Under the pieces are notes generated by a model. The model was given only the letters and a program-made list of their open reading frames with translations. It was not told where the DNA came from and did not search any database. The position numbers and the translations under genes are program-made. Shown piece by piece: positions 34,868-43,378 of a stretch of 64,000 bases of DNA. This DNA is from Pseudomonadales bacterium (GTDB lineage Bacteria; Pseudomonadota; Gammaproteobacteria; Pseudomonadales; Pseudohongiellaceae): the NCBI GenBank assembly GCA_024234325.1, contig JACKOJ010000001.1, positions 310,001 through 374,000 of the forward strand. The letters run 5' to 3'. The first letter of the stretch is position 1. Each line of letters starts with the position of its first letter.

Positions 34868-35542
34868 TTAATGCGGCTGCAGCCGGTAGCCCGCGCCGTG
34901 CACGGTTTGAATAAGCTTTTCCGCGAAGGGTTTGTCCACCACATTGCGCAGGTGATAGATGTGCGTGCGCAGCACATCGGTATCCGGCACTTCATCACCC
35001 CAGATCAGGGACTCCAGCTCCTCGCGCGTCACGACACGATGCGTGTTCAGCATCAGCGCCTCCAGCAGTTTGCGCTGAATCGGGTTCAATTCCAGCATCT
35101 GCCCCGCCCGGGTCGCCACCAGGGAATCCGGATCGTATTCGAGATCGGCCACCTTCAGCAGCCGGCTTGGCCCCTGGTGCTGGCTGCGCTTGACCAGCGC
35201 CTCCATGCGAACTTCCAGCTCCTTCACCGAAAAAGGTTTTACCAGATAATCATCCGCGCCCGCCCGAAAGCCTTCCAGCTTGTCATCAAGCTGATCACGC
35301 GCGGTGAGCATCAGCACGGGAGTACCGATCCGCGCCTCCGTCCGCAGACGATGACACAGGGAAAAACCATCCAGCCCCGGCAGCATGATATCGAGCACAA
35401 TCACGTCGTAACGTTCGCTGACGGCCAGTTGCAATCCCTGCAATCCGTTCGCGGCAAAGTCCAGAATATGGCCCTTGGGCTCAAGATAGTCCGCAATGTT
35501 GGCGGCAATATCCCGGTTGTCCTCAATCACCAGCACTTTCAT
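34868..35542 (-). CDS. OmpR-family response regulator
   Basis: 224 residues from ATG 35542 (AGGAGCGCCGC directly upstream); a GTG in frame at 35557 would overlap this ribosome binding site and is not needed. The receiver domain has the phosphoacceptor Asp51 in VIVLDIMLPGLDG and acidic residues in VIEDN; Lys is in FSVKEL. The C-terminal winged helix holds LNPIQRKLLEALMLNTHRVVTREELESLIW. It is transcribed before the kinase and divergently from the RND genes, whose promoter region carries interleaved repeats. Confidence 0.92.
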   Translation of the reverse strand: MKVLVIEDNRDIAANIADYLEPKGHILDFAANGLQGLQLAVSERYDVIVLDIMLPGLDGFSLCHRLRTEARIGTPVLMLTARDQLDDKLEGFRAGADDYLVKPFSVKELEVRMEALVKRSQHQGPSRLLKVADLEYDPDSLVATRAGQMLELNPIQRKLLEALMLNTHRVVTREELESLIWGDEVPDTDVLRTHIYHLRNVVDKPFAEKLIQTVHGAGYRLQPH

Positions 35543-35628
35543 GCGGCGCTCCTGCACTGATCAGTCTTGTTCGCCTCGCGGCCCTGCTTTCCATTGTGCC
35601 GCTTCGGAACAAAGTAAGACACGCCGCA

Positions 35629-35687
35629 TGTCAAAAAAACGTGAAAACCGCGTGTTGACATTTTTTTCACACGGCTGCGATTAGGAT
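35629..35687 (+). promoter_or_regulatory. RND operon promoter region with interleaved inverted repeats
   Basis: TGTCAA (35629) and TTGACA (35655) form one inverted pair; GTGAAAA (35641) and TTTTCAC (35664) form a second, interleaved with the first. TTGACA is also a perfect -35 hexamer, but the best -10 (TAGGAT, 35682-35687) is 21 bases away, a spacing that would need an activator. Binding by the divergent response regulator is inferred. Confidence 0.45.
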
Positions 35688-35720
35688 GAGCCCATCATCA
35701 GCAATCCGGGTTCCGAGAAC

Positions 35721-36977
35721 GTGAAAATGTGTCGCATCTCCCACTTCCTCCTGAGCACTGTCGCGCTCACCGCCCTTGTCGGTGCCACGGTGCAGGCCCA
35801 GGACTATGACCATGTCCATCTCGACAGAAGTGACAGCGTGCAATTTGCCGATCTGCTGCCGCTGGCCATGGCAAACTCTCCCCGCTATCGGGAACTGTCC
35901 GCGCGCGATGCCGAGGCAAGCGTGCACCAGGCTGTCGGCGATAGCTGGATCGCGGGCAACCCCAGCCTGACCCTCGACTATCTGGACGACCGCAGCCTGA
36001 GCAATCTGGGCCAGACCGAACTCACCTGGGGCGTGGAACTGCCCCTGTGGCGTCTCGGTGAAAAACGCCAGATGGCGGCACTGGGGCAGCGCTACAGTGA
36101 CCAGAGCAGCGCCTGGAAAAGCGCTCTCGAACTGGACATCGCCGGGCAGTTGCGAATCGCACTCGCCGATCTGCACGAAGCCGACACCATGATTGTCCTG
36201 GAACGCCAGGCCACCGAGGATGCGAACGCTCTTCTAGAGATAGTGGAACGTTTGTTTGACGCCGGCGAAGTGGCGCAACTGGAGGTGATGCAGGCACGAT
36301 CCCTGCTGCTCAGCCAGCAGCGCAATGAACTGGAGGCCGATGCCACCCGGGTGGATGCAGAGCGTCAGTACAATGTCCTGACCGGGATAGAGGTTGCCCC
36401 TGCAACGCCCCATACGGAAATTCGCATGGAAGAGGAGACCATCCCCACCTCTCATCCGGTTCTGCGTCTGTTGCAGGCCGACATTGACCTGCAGGCGGCG
36501 AATGTTCAGAAGGCAAAGGCCACCGCCAAGGGCAACCCCAGCCTGACCCTGGGATCCCGCCGCCAGAAGGACGGCCCCGGCGCGGGCTATTCCGACGCCC
36601 TCGCCCTGTCCCTGAAAATTCCCCTCGGGGGCAGCACTTTCGTCAATGCCAGCGCTGCCAATGCCGAACGGGCGAAGGTGGAAGCGGAAGTCATGTACTA
36701 CACCACGCTGCGCGATCTGAGTGCCAACCTGCACGAAGCCGAACACCAGTTGTTCACCCTCGAAACCTCACTGCCCATGATGCAGGAGGAAGCCGACCTG
36801 GCCCGGCAGCAATGGGACATGGCGCGCACCGCCTTCGAGCTCGGCGAAATCAACATGAGCCAGGTGGTCATCGCCATGCAGCTCGCCCGCAACAGCGCCA
36901 AAGACTTTGAAACCCTGGCCCTGCGCCAGCAACGCCTGATTCTGCAATACAACCAGATCATCGGAGTACTCCCATGA
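35721..36977 (+). CDS. TolC-family outer membrane factor (CusC/CzcC-type)
   Basis: 418 residues with a signal peptide (LLSTVALTALVGATVQA). Two outer-membrane-efflux repeats rich in long amphipathic helices follow, with LDYLDDRSLSNLGQTELTWGVELPLW and a second ALALSLKIPLGG strand. It forms the outer membrane duct of the RND pump encoded downstream. The first in-frame start is GTG 35721 and ATG follows two codons later at 35727; either may be used. There is no Cys lipobox. The stop overlaps the adaptor start (ATGA), the first of four tight overlaps in this operon. Confidence 0.9.
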   Translation: MKMCRISHFLLSTVALTALVGATVQAQDYDHVHLDRSDSVQFADLLPLAMANSPRYRELSARDAEASVHQAVGDSWIAGNPSLTLDYLDDRSLSNLGQTELTWGVELPLWRLGEKRQMAALGQRYSDQSSAWKSALELDIAGQLRIALADLHEADTMIVLERQATEDANALLEIVERLFDAGEVAQLEVMQARSLLLSQQRNELEADATRVDAERQYNVLTGIEVAPATPHTEIRMEEETIPTSHPVLRLLQADIDLQAANVQKAKATAKGNPSLTLGSRRQKDGPGAGYSDALALSLKIPLGGSTFVNASAANAERAKVEAEVMYYTTLRDLSANLHEAEHQLFTLETSLPMMQEEADLARQQWDMARTAFELGEINMSQVVIAMQLARNSAKDFETLALRQQRLILQYNQIIGVLP

Positions 36978-38065
36978 GCCCCAGACTGCTTTCCGTATTG
37001 AGCCTCACCCTTTTAAGCGCCATTCAGGCGACTGCCAGCGCGCAGGAAATGATTCAGATCAGCGACGAGGACATTGCCCGCATGGGCGTGGTCTTCAGTC
37101 CGGTGGCCCTCTCCGGCAACAATGCCGGCAACCGCTTCCCGGCCACGGTGGTCAATTCCCCGGAGCTTGCCACAACACTCTCTCCCACCGTGGCGGGACG
37201 CATTGAGCAATGGCATTACCAGCCGGGCGCGACGGTTGCTGCCGGGGCCATTCTGGCAACGCTGCGCAGCCAGGAGATTCTGGCCCAGCAGAACGCCTGG
37301 ATCGAGGCCGTGACGGCATTGGAGAACGCGGAGTTCATGCTGCGCAAGGATCAGTCCCTGTACGACACCGGCGTCATCTCCCAGCAGCGCCTGAATCAGA
37401 CCCGGCAGCAGCAGGCCCAGGCAGCCTTTGCCGAGCGCAGTGCCCGCACCCAGTTGCAGCACGCCGGTTTCAACAACGCCCGCCTGCAGGCTCTGCGCGA
37501 ACAGGGGCAGGGCCTCGGCTTCGCCTATCTGCTGGCGCCCACTGCCACACAACTGTCGCAACGCCTGGCGGACACCGGCAGCTATATTGAGGCAGGCACC
37601 CCCCTGGCGACCCTGAGCTCCGGCGAGCATCGCTGGGTCAGCCTGCACGTGCCCGCACGGCTGGCGATGGACCTCCAGATCGGACAAGGACTGACACTTG
37701 CCGACGGTGCCGCCACACTGACGCTGCGGCAGATGGACTACGCGGTGGACAGCAGCAACCAGACCATCGAGCTGATGGCGGAATTCGATACCGACTCCAG
37801 TGCCATGACGGGGCAATTGCTGTCCGTAGTGCTGCCTCCCGCGCGCGACGGCCTGCTCATTCCTGACCGGGCGGTCGTCCACAGCGGCAATGAAACGACG
37901 GTATACGTGCGCACTCCCAACGGTGTCGAGGCGCGTGTGCTGACCCTGCGCTCCGTCGGCGCAGACTATCTTGCCGAGAATGGCATCCGGGAAGGTGAAC
38001 AGGTCGCCATTCAGGGCACCGCCGTTCTCAAGGGCATCCAGCTTGGGCTGGGAGGCGGTGAATAA
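36974..38065 (+). CDS. RND periplasmic adaptor (CusB/CzcB-type)
   Basis: 363 residues with a signal peptide (cleavage near TASAQ). The lipoyl halves (VAGRIEQWHYQPGATVAAGAILATLRSQE and ATQLSQRLADTGSYIEAGTPLATL) flank an alpha-hairpin, followed by the beta-barrel and membrane-proximal parts. A start-of-mature segment MIQISDEDIARMGVVF is typical of metal RND adaptors. There is no long Met/His-rich N-terminal extension, so specificity cannot be read from it. It overlaps both neighbours by 1-4 bases. Confidence 0.9.
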   Translation: MSPRLLSVLSLTLLSAIQATASAQEMIQISDEDIARMGVVFSPVALSGNNAGNRFPATVVNSPELATTLSPTVAGRIEQWHYQPGATVAAGAILATLRSQEILAQQNAWIEAVTALENAEFMLRKDQSLYDTGVISQQRLNQTRQQQAQAAFAERSARTQLQHAGFNNARLQALREQGQGLGFAYLLAPTATQLSQRLADTGSYIEAGTPLATLSSGEHRWVSLHVPARLAMDLQIGQGLTLADGAATLTLRQMDYAVDSSNQTIELMAEFDTDSSAMTGQLLSVVLPPARDGLLIPDRAVVHSGNETTVYVRTPNGVEARVLTLRSVGADYLAENGIREGEQVAIQGTAVLKGIQLGLGGGE

Positions 38066-41000
38066 TGCTGCCAGCCCTGATTCAATCATCCCTGAGCCAG
38101 CGCCTGCTGGTCATTCTGCTCGCGCTGTTGCTGACCGGCTTCGGAGCGCGGGCATTGATGAACATACCGATCGATGCCTTCCCGGATATTTCGCCCACCC
38201 AGGTGAAGATCATCATCAAGGCGGCGGGTATGACGCCGGAAGAAGTCGAGTCCCTGATTACCCAGCCCGTGGAAGTGGAACTGCTCGGCATCCCCAACCA
38301 GAGCATGCTGCGCTCCATTTCCAAATACGCCCTGTCGTCCATCACGCTGGACTTTGAGGAAGGCACCGACATCTACTGGGCCCGGCAACAGGTAGCGGAG
38401 CGACTGAACAGTGCCTGGGAGAATCTTCCCGCGGGCATCAGCGGCGGACTCGCCCCCATGAGCACGCCGCTGGGCGACATGTTCATGTTCACCATCGACA
38501 ACGAGCGCATGACGCTGGAGGAGAGACGCTTCCTGCTGGACTGGACGATCCGTCCCGCCCTGAGAACCGTGCCTGGTGTCGCAGACGTCAACTCACTGGG
38601 CGGTTTCGTCCGTACCTATGAGGTTCAGCCCCAGCGTGATGCGATGACGGCGCTCGGTGTGAACACCCTCGACATCATTCAGGCGCTGGAAACCAACAAC
38701 AAGAACGACGGCGCGGGTCGCATCGACCAGGGCGAGGAAGTCATTCTTGTGCGCGTGGCGGGTGCCCTGCAGGATCGCGAGGACATCGGCAACATCCTGG
38801 TGGAGAACGCCGACGGGGATCGCGTCCGCCTGTCCGAAGTCGCGAACGTGATCAGCGGCACGCTGGAACGCTACGGGGCGGTCACTGCAGATGGCAGCGC
38901 GGAAGCAGTACAGGGGCTGGTGATCGGCCTGCGCGGCGCCAACTCCAGAGACGTGGTCCAGGGCGTCAAGGCACGCATCGACGAACTGCTGCCCACCCTG
39001 CCCGAAGGCACACAGATCCACGTCTTCTATGACCGCACAGTGCTCATCGAAAGCGCGGTCGGCACGGTATCCAAGGCCTTGATCGAGGCCGTGGTGCTCG
39101 TAATACTGCTGCTTGGCCTGTTCCTCGGAGACGTACGCGCCGCCCTGACCGTCGCCGTGGTACTGCCACTGTCGGCGCTGTTCACCTTTCTGATGATGAG
39201 CCTGATGGACATGTCCGCCAACCTGATGAGCCTGGGCGGGCTGGTGATCGCCATCGGCATGCTGGTGGACTCGGCCATCGTGATCGTCGAGAACATTGTG
39301 TCTTCGCTTGCGCACCAGCGTCCTGGAGGCAAGCGCCTGCCCCGCCTGCACATCGTGTATCGCGCAGTGAGAGACGTGGCGCTTCCCGTCAGCTCGGGCA
39401 TTCTGATCATCGTGATCGTCTTCCTGCCCCTGCTCACGCTGGAAGGGCTGGAAGGCAAACTCTTTGGTCCGGTTACCCTGACCATCGTGTTCGCCCTGCT
39501 CGGCTCCCTGGCCTTGTCACTGACCCTGATTCCCGTCGTGGCGTCTTTCCTGGTGACAGCAGATGGTCACAAGGACCCGTGGCTGAGCCGTCAACTGAGC
39601 CGACTGTATGAGCCGCTGCTGAAGAGCACGCTGCGCAGACCTGCACCCTTGCTGATCGGCGCTGCCGCTCTGCTGGGTACCAGCGTGCTGGTGTTCCCGC
39701 TGGTGGGCAAGACCTTCATGCCGACCATGGACGAAGGTGACATTCTGATTCAACTGGAAACCATTCCCTCCATCGGGCTGGAGGCCAACATCCGCATCGT
39801 GCATCAGGTGGAAGAACGTCTGCTGAACGAGGTTCCGGAAATTGCCCGCGTCGTTTCGCGCATCGGTTCCGACGAAATGGGCATGGACCCCATGGGCCTG
39901 AACGAGACGGATATGTTCCTGCAGTTGCTGCCACCGGATCAGTGGCGCGTCGCCACCAAAGCCGAGCTGGAGGATCACCTGCGCGAGATCATGGACGAGT
40001 TCGTCGGGCTGAACTACGGTTTCACGCAGCCCATCGACATGCGCGTATCCGAAATGCTGACCGGTTCACGCGGCGACGTCGCCATCAAGCTGTTCGGTGA
40101 CGATCTGAACACGCTGAATCGGTTCACCCAGGAGATTGCGTCCGTGGTGGAAACCATTCCCGGCGCGATCGATACCATCGCCACGCTGAACGAGGGCGCC
40201 CAGTACCTGCAGATTACGGTGGACCGCCTGATGGCCGGACGCCTGGGGCTGAATGCGGATGACCTGCAGACCCGTCTGCGTTCGGAAATCGAGGGTCTCA
40301 ATGTCGGCAGCGTGATTGAAGGAACCGCTCGCGTGCCTCTGGTGGTGCGCTACGAGGGCATCCAGGGCGACGGCATGAACCAGCTTGGCAACAGCTTTAT
40401 CGACCTGCCCAATGGCGAACTGATTCCGCTGTCTGAGGTCGCTACGATCGAGCGCGTGGAAGGCCCGATCACCATCTCCCGGGAATCCGGCCAGCGCTTC
40501 TCTGTTATCCGTACCGACGTGGCGGAGCGCGACCTGGTAGGCTTCGTGGACGATGCCAAAGCAGCAATTGCAGAGCGTGTGGACCTGCCGGAAGGCTATC
40601 GCCTGGAATGGGGCGGCGAATTCGAGAACCAGCAGCGTGCTGCGGCACGGCTGACACTGGTGGTTCCACTCGCCCTGTCTCTGATTGCGCTGCTGCTGTT
40701 CCTGACGTTCCATTCCATCAAGCAGACGCTGATCGTGCTCTCCAACATTCCCTTCGCCTTGACTGGAGGCTTGATTGCCCTGTGGGTCACCGGCGAGTTC
40801 CTCTCGGTTCCAGCATCCGTCGGCTTCATCGCGCTGCTGGGTATCGCAGTGTTGAACGGTGTGGTGATGATGAGTTACTTCAACCAGTTGCGGGCAAAGG
40901 GGCTGGACATCATGACGGTAGTGACGGAAGGGGCAATGCGCCGCCTGCGCCCGGTCATGATGACGGCGACAATCTGCGCCTTTGGCCTGGTTCCCTTGCT

Positions 41001-41148
41001 GCTGGCGACCGGGCCCGGTTCTGAGATTCAGCGCCCCCTTGCCATTGTGGTGATCGGCGGCCTGATCAGTTCCACCCTGCTGACACTGTTCCTGCTGCCC
41101 ATCGTCTACAAGACCCTGCACCGTTCATTACAGGAGGTGAATGAATGA
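38065..41148 (+). CDS. Heavy-metal RND efflux pump (CusA-like, probably Cu/Ag)
   Basis: 1027 residues, 12 membrane helices with two large periplasmic loops. In TM4 the sequence is AIGMLVDSAIVIVEN with Asp402; divalent-metal pumps of the CzcA/CnrA type have DFGxxxDGAxxxxEN there, whereas CusA/SilA have AIGxMVDxAIV. This favours a monovalent copper/silver pump. The periplasmic segment DEMGMDPMGLNETDM is Met-rich. It exports metal from periplasm or cytoplasm through the adaptor and outer membrane factor. GGAGG at 38051 precedes the start. Substrate is inferred from signature and copper-related neighbours. Confidence 0.92.
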   Translation: MLPALIQSSLSQRLLVILLALLLTGFGARALMNIPIDAFPDISPTQVKIIIKAAGMTPEEVESLITQPVEVELLGIPNQSMLRSISKYALSSITLDFEEGTDIYWARQQVAERLNSAWENLPAGISGGLAPMSTPLGDMFMFTIDNERMTLEERRFLLDWTIRPALRTVPGVADVNSLGGFVRTYEVQPQRDAMTALGVNTLDIIQALETNNKNDGAGRIDQGEEVILVRVAGALQDREDIGNILVENADGDRVRLSEVANVISGTLERYGAVTADGSAEAVQGLVIGLRGANSRDVVQGVKARIDELLPTLPEGTQIHVFYDRTVLIESAVGTVSKALIEAVVLVILLLGLFLGDVRAALTVAVVLPLSALFTFLMMSLMDMSANLMSLGGLVIAIGMLVDSAIVIVENIVSSLAHQRPGGKRLPRLHIVYRAVRDVALPVSSGILIIVIVFLPLLTLEGLEGKLFGPVTLTIVFALLGSLALSLTLIPVVASFLVTADGHKDPWLSRQLSRLYEPLLKSTLRRPAPLLIGAAALLGTSVLVFPLVGKTFMPTMDEGDILIQLETIPSIGLEANIRIVHQVEERLLNEVPEIARVVSRIGSDEMGMDPMGLNETDMFLQLLPPDQWRVATKAELEDHLREIMDEFVGLNYGFTQPIDMRVSEMLTGSRGDVAIKLFGDDLNTLNRFTQEIASVVETIPGAIDTIATLNEGAQYLQITVDRLMAGRLGLNADDLQTRLRSEIEGLNVGSVIEGTARVPLVVRYEGIQGDGMNQLGNSFIDLPNGELIPLSEVATIERVEGPITISRESGQRFSVIRTDVAERDLVGFVDDAKAAIAERVDLPEGYRLEWGGEFENQQRAAARLTLVVPLALSLIALLLFLTFHSIKQTLIVLSNIPFALTGGLIALWVTGEFLSVPASVGFIALLGIAVLNGVVMMSYFNQLRAKGLDIMTVVTEGAMRRLRPVMMTATICAFGLVPLLLATGPGSEIQRPLAIVVIGGLISSTLLTLFLLPIVYKTLHRSLQEVNE

Positions 41149-41465
41149 GCACATCTGATTATGCAGAAGCCGATATGACGCTGCTGGTGCTCACCCTGTC
41201 ACCGGCGCTGGAGGAAGAGATCATCGATTACCTTCTGGGCCAGAACAGCGTCGTGAGTTTCACCTCGCAGCAGGTGAACGGACACGGAGATCACGGCGCA
41301 CTGAGTGTCGCCGAACAGGTGTCTGGGCGGCGCAAGCGGGTGCAGTACCAGGTCGTTCTCCCGCAGCGGGAAATTGCCGCACTGCTGGCGGGGCTTGCCG
41401 CCAGCGTGGGGAAGGATATCGAATACTGGGAGCAGCCCATCCGGGGTTACGGCCATATCCGATGA
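41145..41465 (+). CDS. DUF3240 family protein
   Basis: 106 residues. It starts inside the stop of the RND pump gene (ATGA) after AGGAGGTGA. LLVLTLSPALEEEIIDYLL and FTSQQVNGHG, then QVSGRRKRVQYQVVLP, match the small DUF3240 proteins that sit at the end of heavy-metal RND operons and are thought to have a PII-like ferredoxin fold. The role is unknown; a cytoplasmic metal- or nucleotide-sensing part of the efflux system is possible. The convergent pyruvate carboxylase subunit follows after 24 bases. Confidence 0.8.
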   Translation: MSTSDYAEADMTLLVLTLSPALEEEIIDYLLGQNSVVSFTSQQVNGHGDHGALSVAEQVSGRRKRVQYQVVLPQREIAALLAGLAASVGKDIEYWEQPIRGYGHIR

Positions 41466-41489
41466 TATTCAGGGCGACCCGGCCCCAAC

Positions 41490-43295
41490 TCAGCCCTGTA
41501 TATCCACCAGGGTCTCAGAGGGGGTAATGCGGTCGCCCTTCTTGACGTAGACACTCGCCACGGTGCCACTCACCGGCGCCTTGATCTCGGTCTCCATCTT
41601 CATGGCCTCGATCACCAGCACCGGGTCTCCGGCGCTGACCTGTTTGCCCTGCTCCACCAGCACTTCCACCACGTTGCCCGGCATGGTCGCCGTGACGTGG
41701 CCTGGCGCTGTGGCGCGGGGACGACGCCCCGGCTTGGCTTCACTGCTGGCTTCCTGGGCGGCGGCAGAGGACTCGATGGTGATCTCTTCCGGCTCACCAT
41801 CCACTGTCATGTAGAATCGACGCTCGTTGTCGCTGGAGGGGCTGACGCCGGTGACGTGGATATCGTAGGTCTCGCCGTGCACAGTGATCTTGAACTCGTG
41901 CGCCACACTGGCAGAGGCCGTGCTGGCATCCCGCGGCAGCAACACTTCGGGTTTCAGCGTGCCCTTGTTGCGATTCTGCAGATAGCTCATGCCCACGTCC
42001 GGGAACATGGCATAGGTCAGGACGTCTTCCTCGGATTTGGCGTCATCGCCAATCTTGGCGCGCAGAGTGTCCAGCTCCGGCGACAGCAGATCGGCCGGAC
42101 GGCAATCCACGACGTCCTCGGAACCGATGGCACGCTTGCGCAGCGCCTCGTCCACTTCCGCCGGTGCCGCACCGTACAGCCCCTGCAGATAACGCTTCAC
42201 TTCATTGGTAATGGTTTCATAGCGCTTGCCGCTGATGACGTTGAGTACCGCCTGGGTGCCAACGATCTGCGAACTGGGGGTTACCAGGGGCGGGTAGCCC
42301 AGATCCTTGCGCACGCGCGGAATCTCGGCAAACACTTCGTGAATGCGATCCAGGGCGCCCTGCTCCTTCAACTGGTTGGCGAGATTGGACATCATGCCAC
42401 CGGGCACCTGGCTCAGCAGCACCTGCGTGTCCACGCCGTTGTACTCGCTCTCGAACTGGTGATACTTGCGGCGCACCTCGCGGAAGTGATTCGCAATTTT
42501 TTCCAGCAGCTCCGCATCCAGGCCCGTCTTGTAACCGGCCGCTTCCAGCACGGCCTTCATGGTCTCTGTCGGCGGATGGGACGTACCCCCGGCGAAGGCA
42601 GAAATCGCGGTGTCGATATGGTCCACGCCAGCCTCGACAGCCTTGAGCTGGCACATGGACGCCATGCCGGAGGTGTAGTGGGAATGCAGAAACAGGGGCA
42701 GATCGATTTCTTTCTTGAGTGCGGAGACGAGTTCGAACGTGACTTGCGGCGTGAGCAGACCGGCCATGTCCTTGATCGCGATGCTGTGGCAGCCCATCTT
42801 CGCCATCTGCTTCGCCTGCTTCACGAAGCCCTTGACCGTGTGCACGGGACTGGCCGTGTAGCAGATCGTCCCCTGCGCGTGCTTGCCAGCCTTGATAACG
42901 GCAGCGATCGCAGTTTCCAGATTGCGCACATCATTCAGTGCGTCGAAGATGCGGAACACGTCAATGCCGTTCTCGGCGGACTTGGCGACGAAGGCCTCCA
43001 CCACATCGTCCGGGTAGTGGCGGTAGCCGAGCAGGTTCTGGCCACGCAGCAGCATCTGCAGGCGGGTATTGGGCAGAGCCTTGCGCAGCGTGCGCAGACG
43101 TTCCCAGGGATCTTCCTTCAGGAAGCGGACGCAGGAATCGAAGGTGGCACCACCCCATACTTCCAGTGACCAGTAGCCCGCCTTGTCCAGGGCATCGCAG
43201 ATCGGCAGCATGTCGTCGATGCGCATGCGCGTGGCAATCAGCGACTGATTCCCGTCCCGCAGAACAACATCGGTGATGTGAATTTTCTTGCTCAT
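41490..43295 (-). CDS. pycB: Pyruvate carboxylase subunit B / oxaloacetate decarboxylase alpha subunit
   Basis: 601 residues. The carboxyltransferase barrel opens VVLRDGNQSLIATRMRIDDM with the metal-binding Asp, contains the catalytic Lys in SIAIKDMAGLLTP and the HSHYTSG metal site. A linker and a C-terminal biotinyl domain with Lys566 in EAMKMETEIKA, 35 residues before the end as usual, complete it. With the biotin carboxylase encoded just upstream it should carboxylate pyruvate to oxaloacetate. There are no oadB/oadG membrane subunits nearby, which argues against the sodium-pump decarboxylase. The gene symbol oadA is also used for this family. Confidence 0.92.
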   Translation of the reverse strand: MSKKIHITDVVLRDGNQSLIATRMRIDDMLPICDALDKAGYWSLEVWGGATFDSCVRFLKEDPWERLRTLRKALPNTRLQMLLRGQNLLGYRHYPDDVVEAFVAKSAENGIDVFRIFDALNDVRNLETAIAAVIKAGKHAQGTICYTASPVHTVKGFVKQAKQMAKMGCHSIAIKDMAGLLTPQVTFELVSALKKEIDLPLFLHSHYTSGMASMCQLKAVEAGVDHIDTAISAFAGGTSHPPTETMKAVLEAAGYKTGLDAELLEKIANHFREVRRKYHQFESEYNGVDTQVLLSQVPGGMMSNLANQLKEQGALDRIHEVFAEIPRVRKDLGYPPLVTPSSQIVGTQAVLNVISGKRYETITNEVKRYLQGLYGAAPAEVDEALRKRAIGSEDVVDCRPADLLSPELDTLRAKIGDDAKSEEDVLTYAMFPDVGMSYLQNRNKGTLKPEVLLPRDASTASASVAHEFKITVHGETYDIHVTGVSPSSDNERRFYMTVDGEPEEITIESSAAAQEASSEAKPGRRPRATAPGHVTATMPGNVVEVLVEQGKQVSAGDPVLVIEAMKMETEIKAPVSGTVASVYVKKGDRITPSETLVDIQG

Positions 43296-43378
43296 GTCCC
43301 CTACTCCAAACGCTGCGGTTCACCCGCATGCTTCATTCATTCGATAGTGATGGCACTGGGCCTGCTGACATCGCCTGC

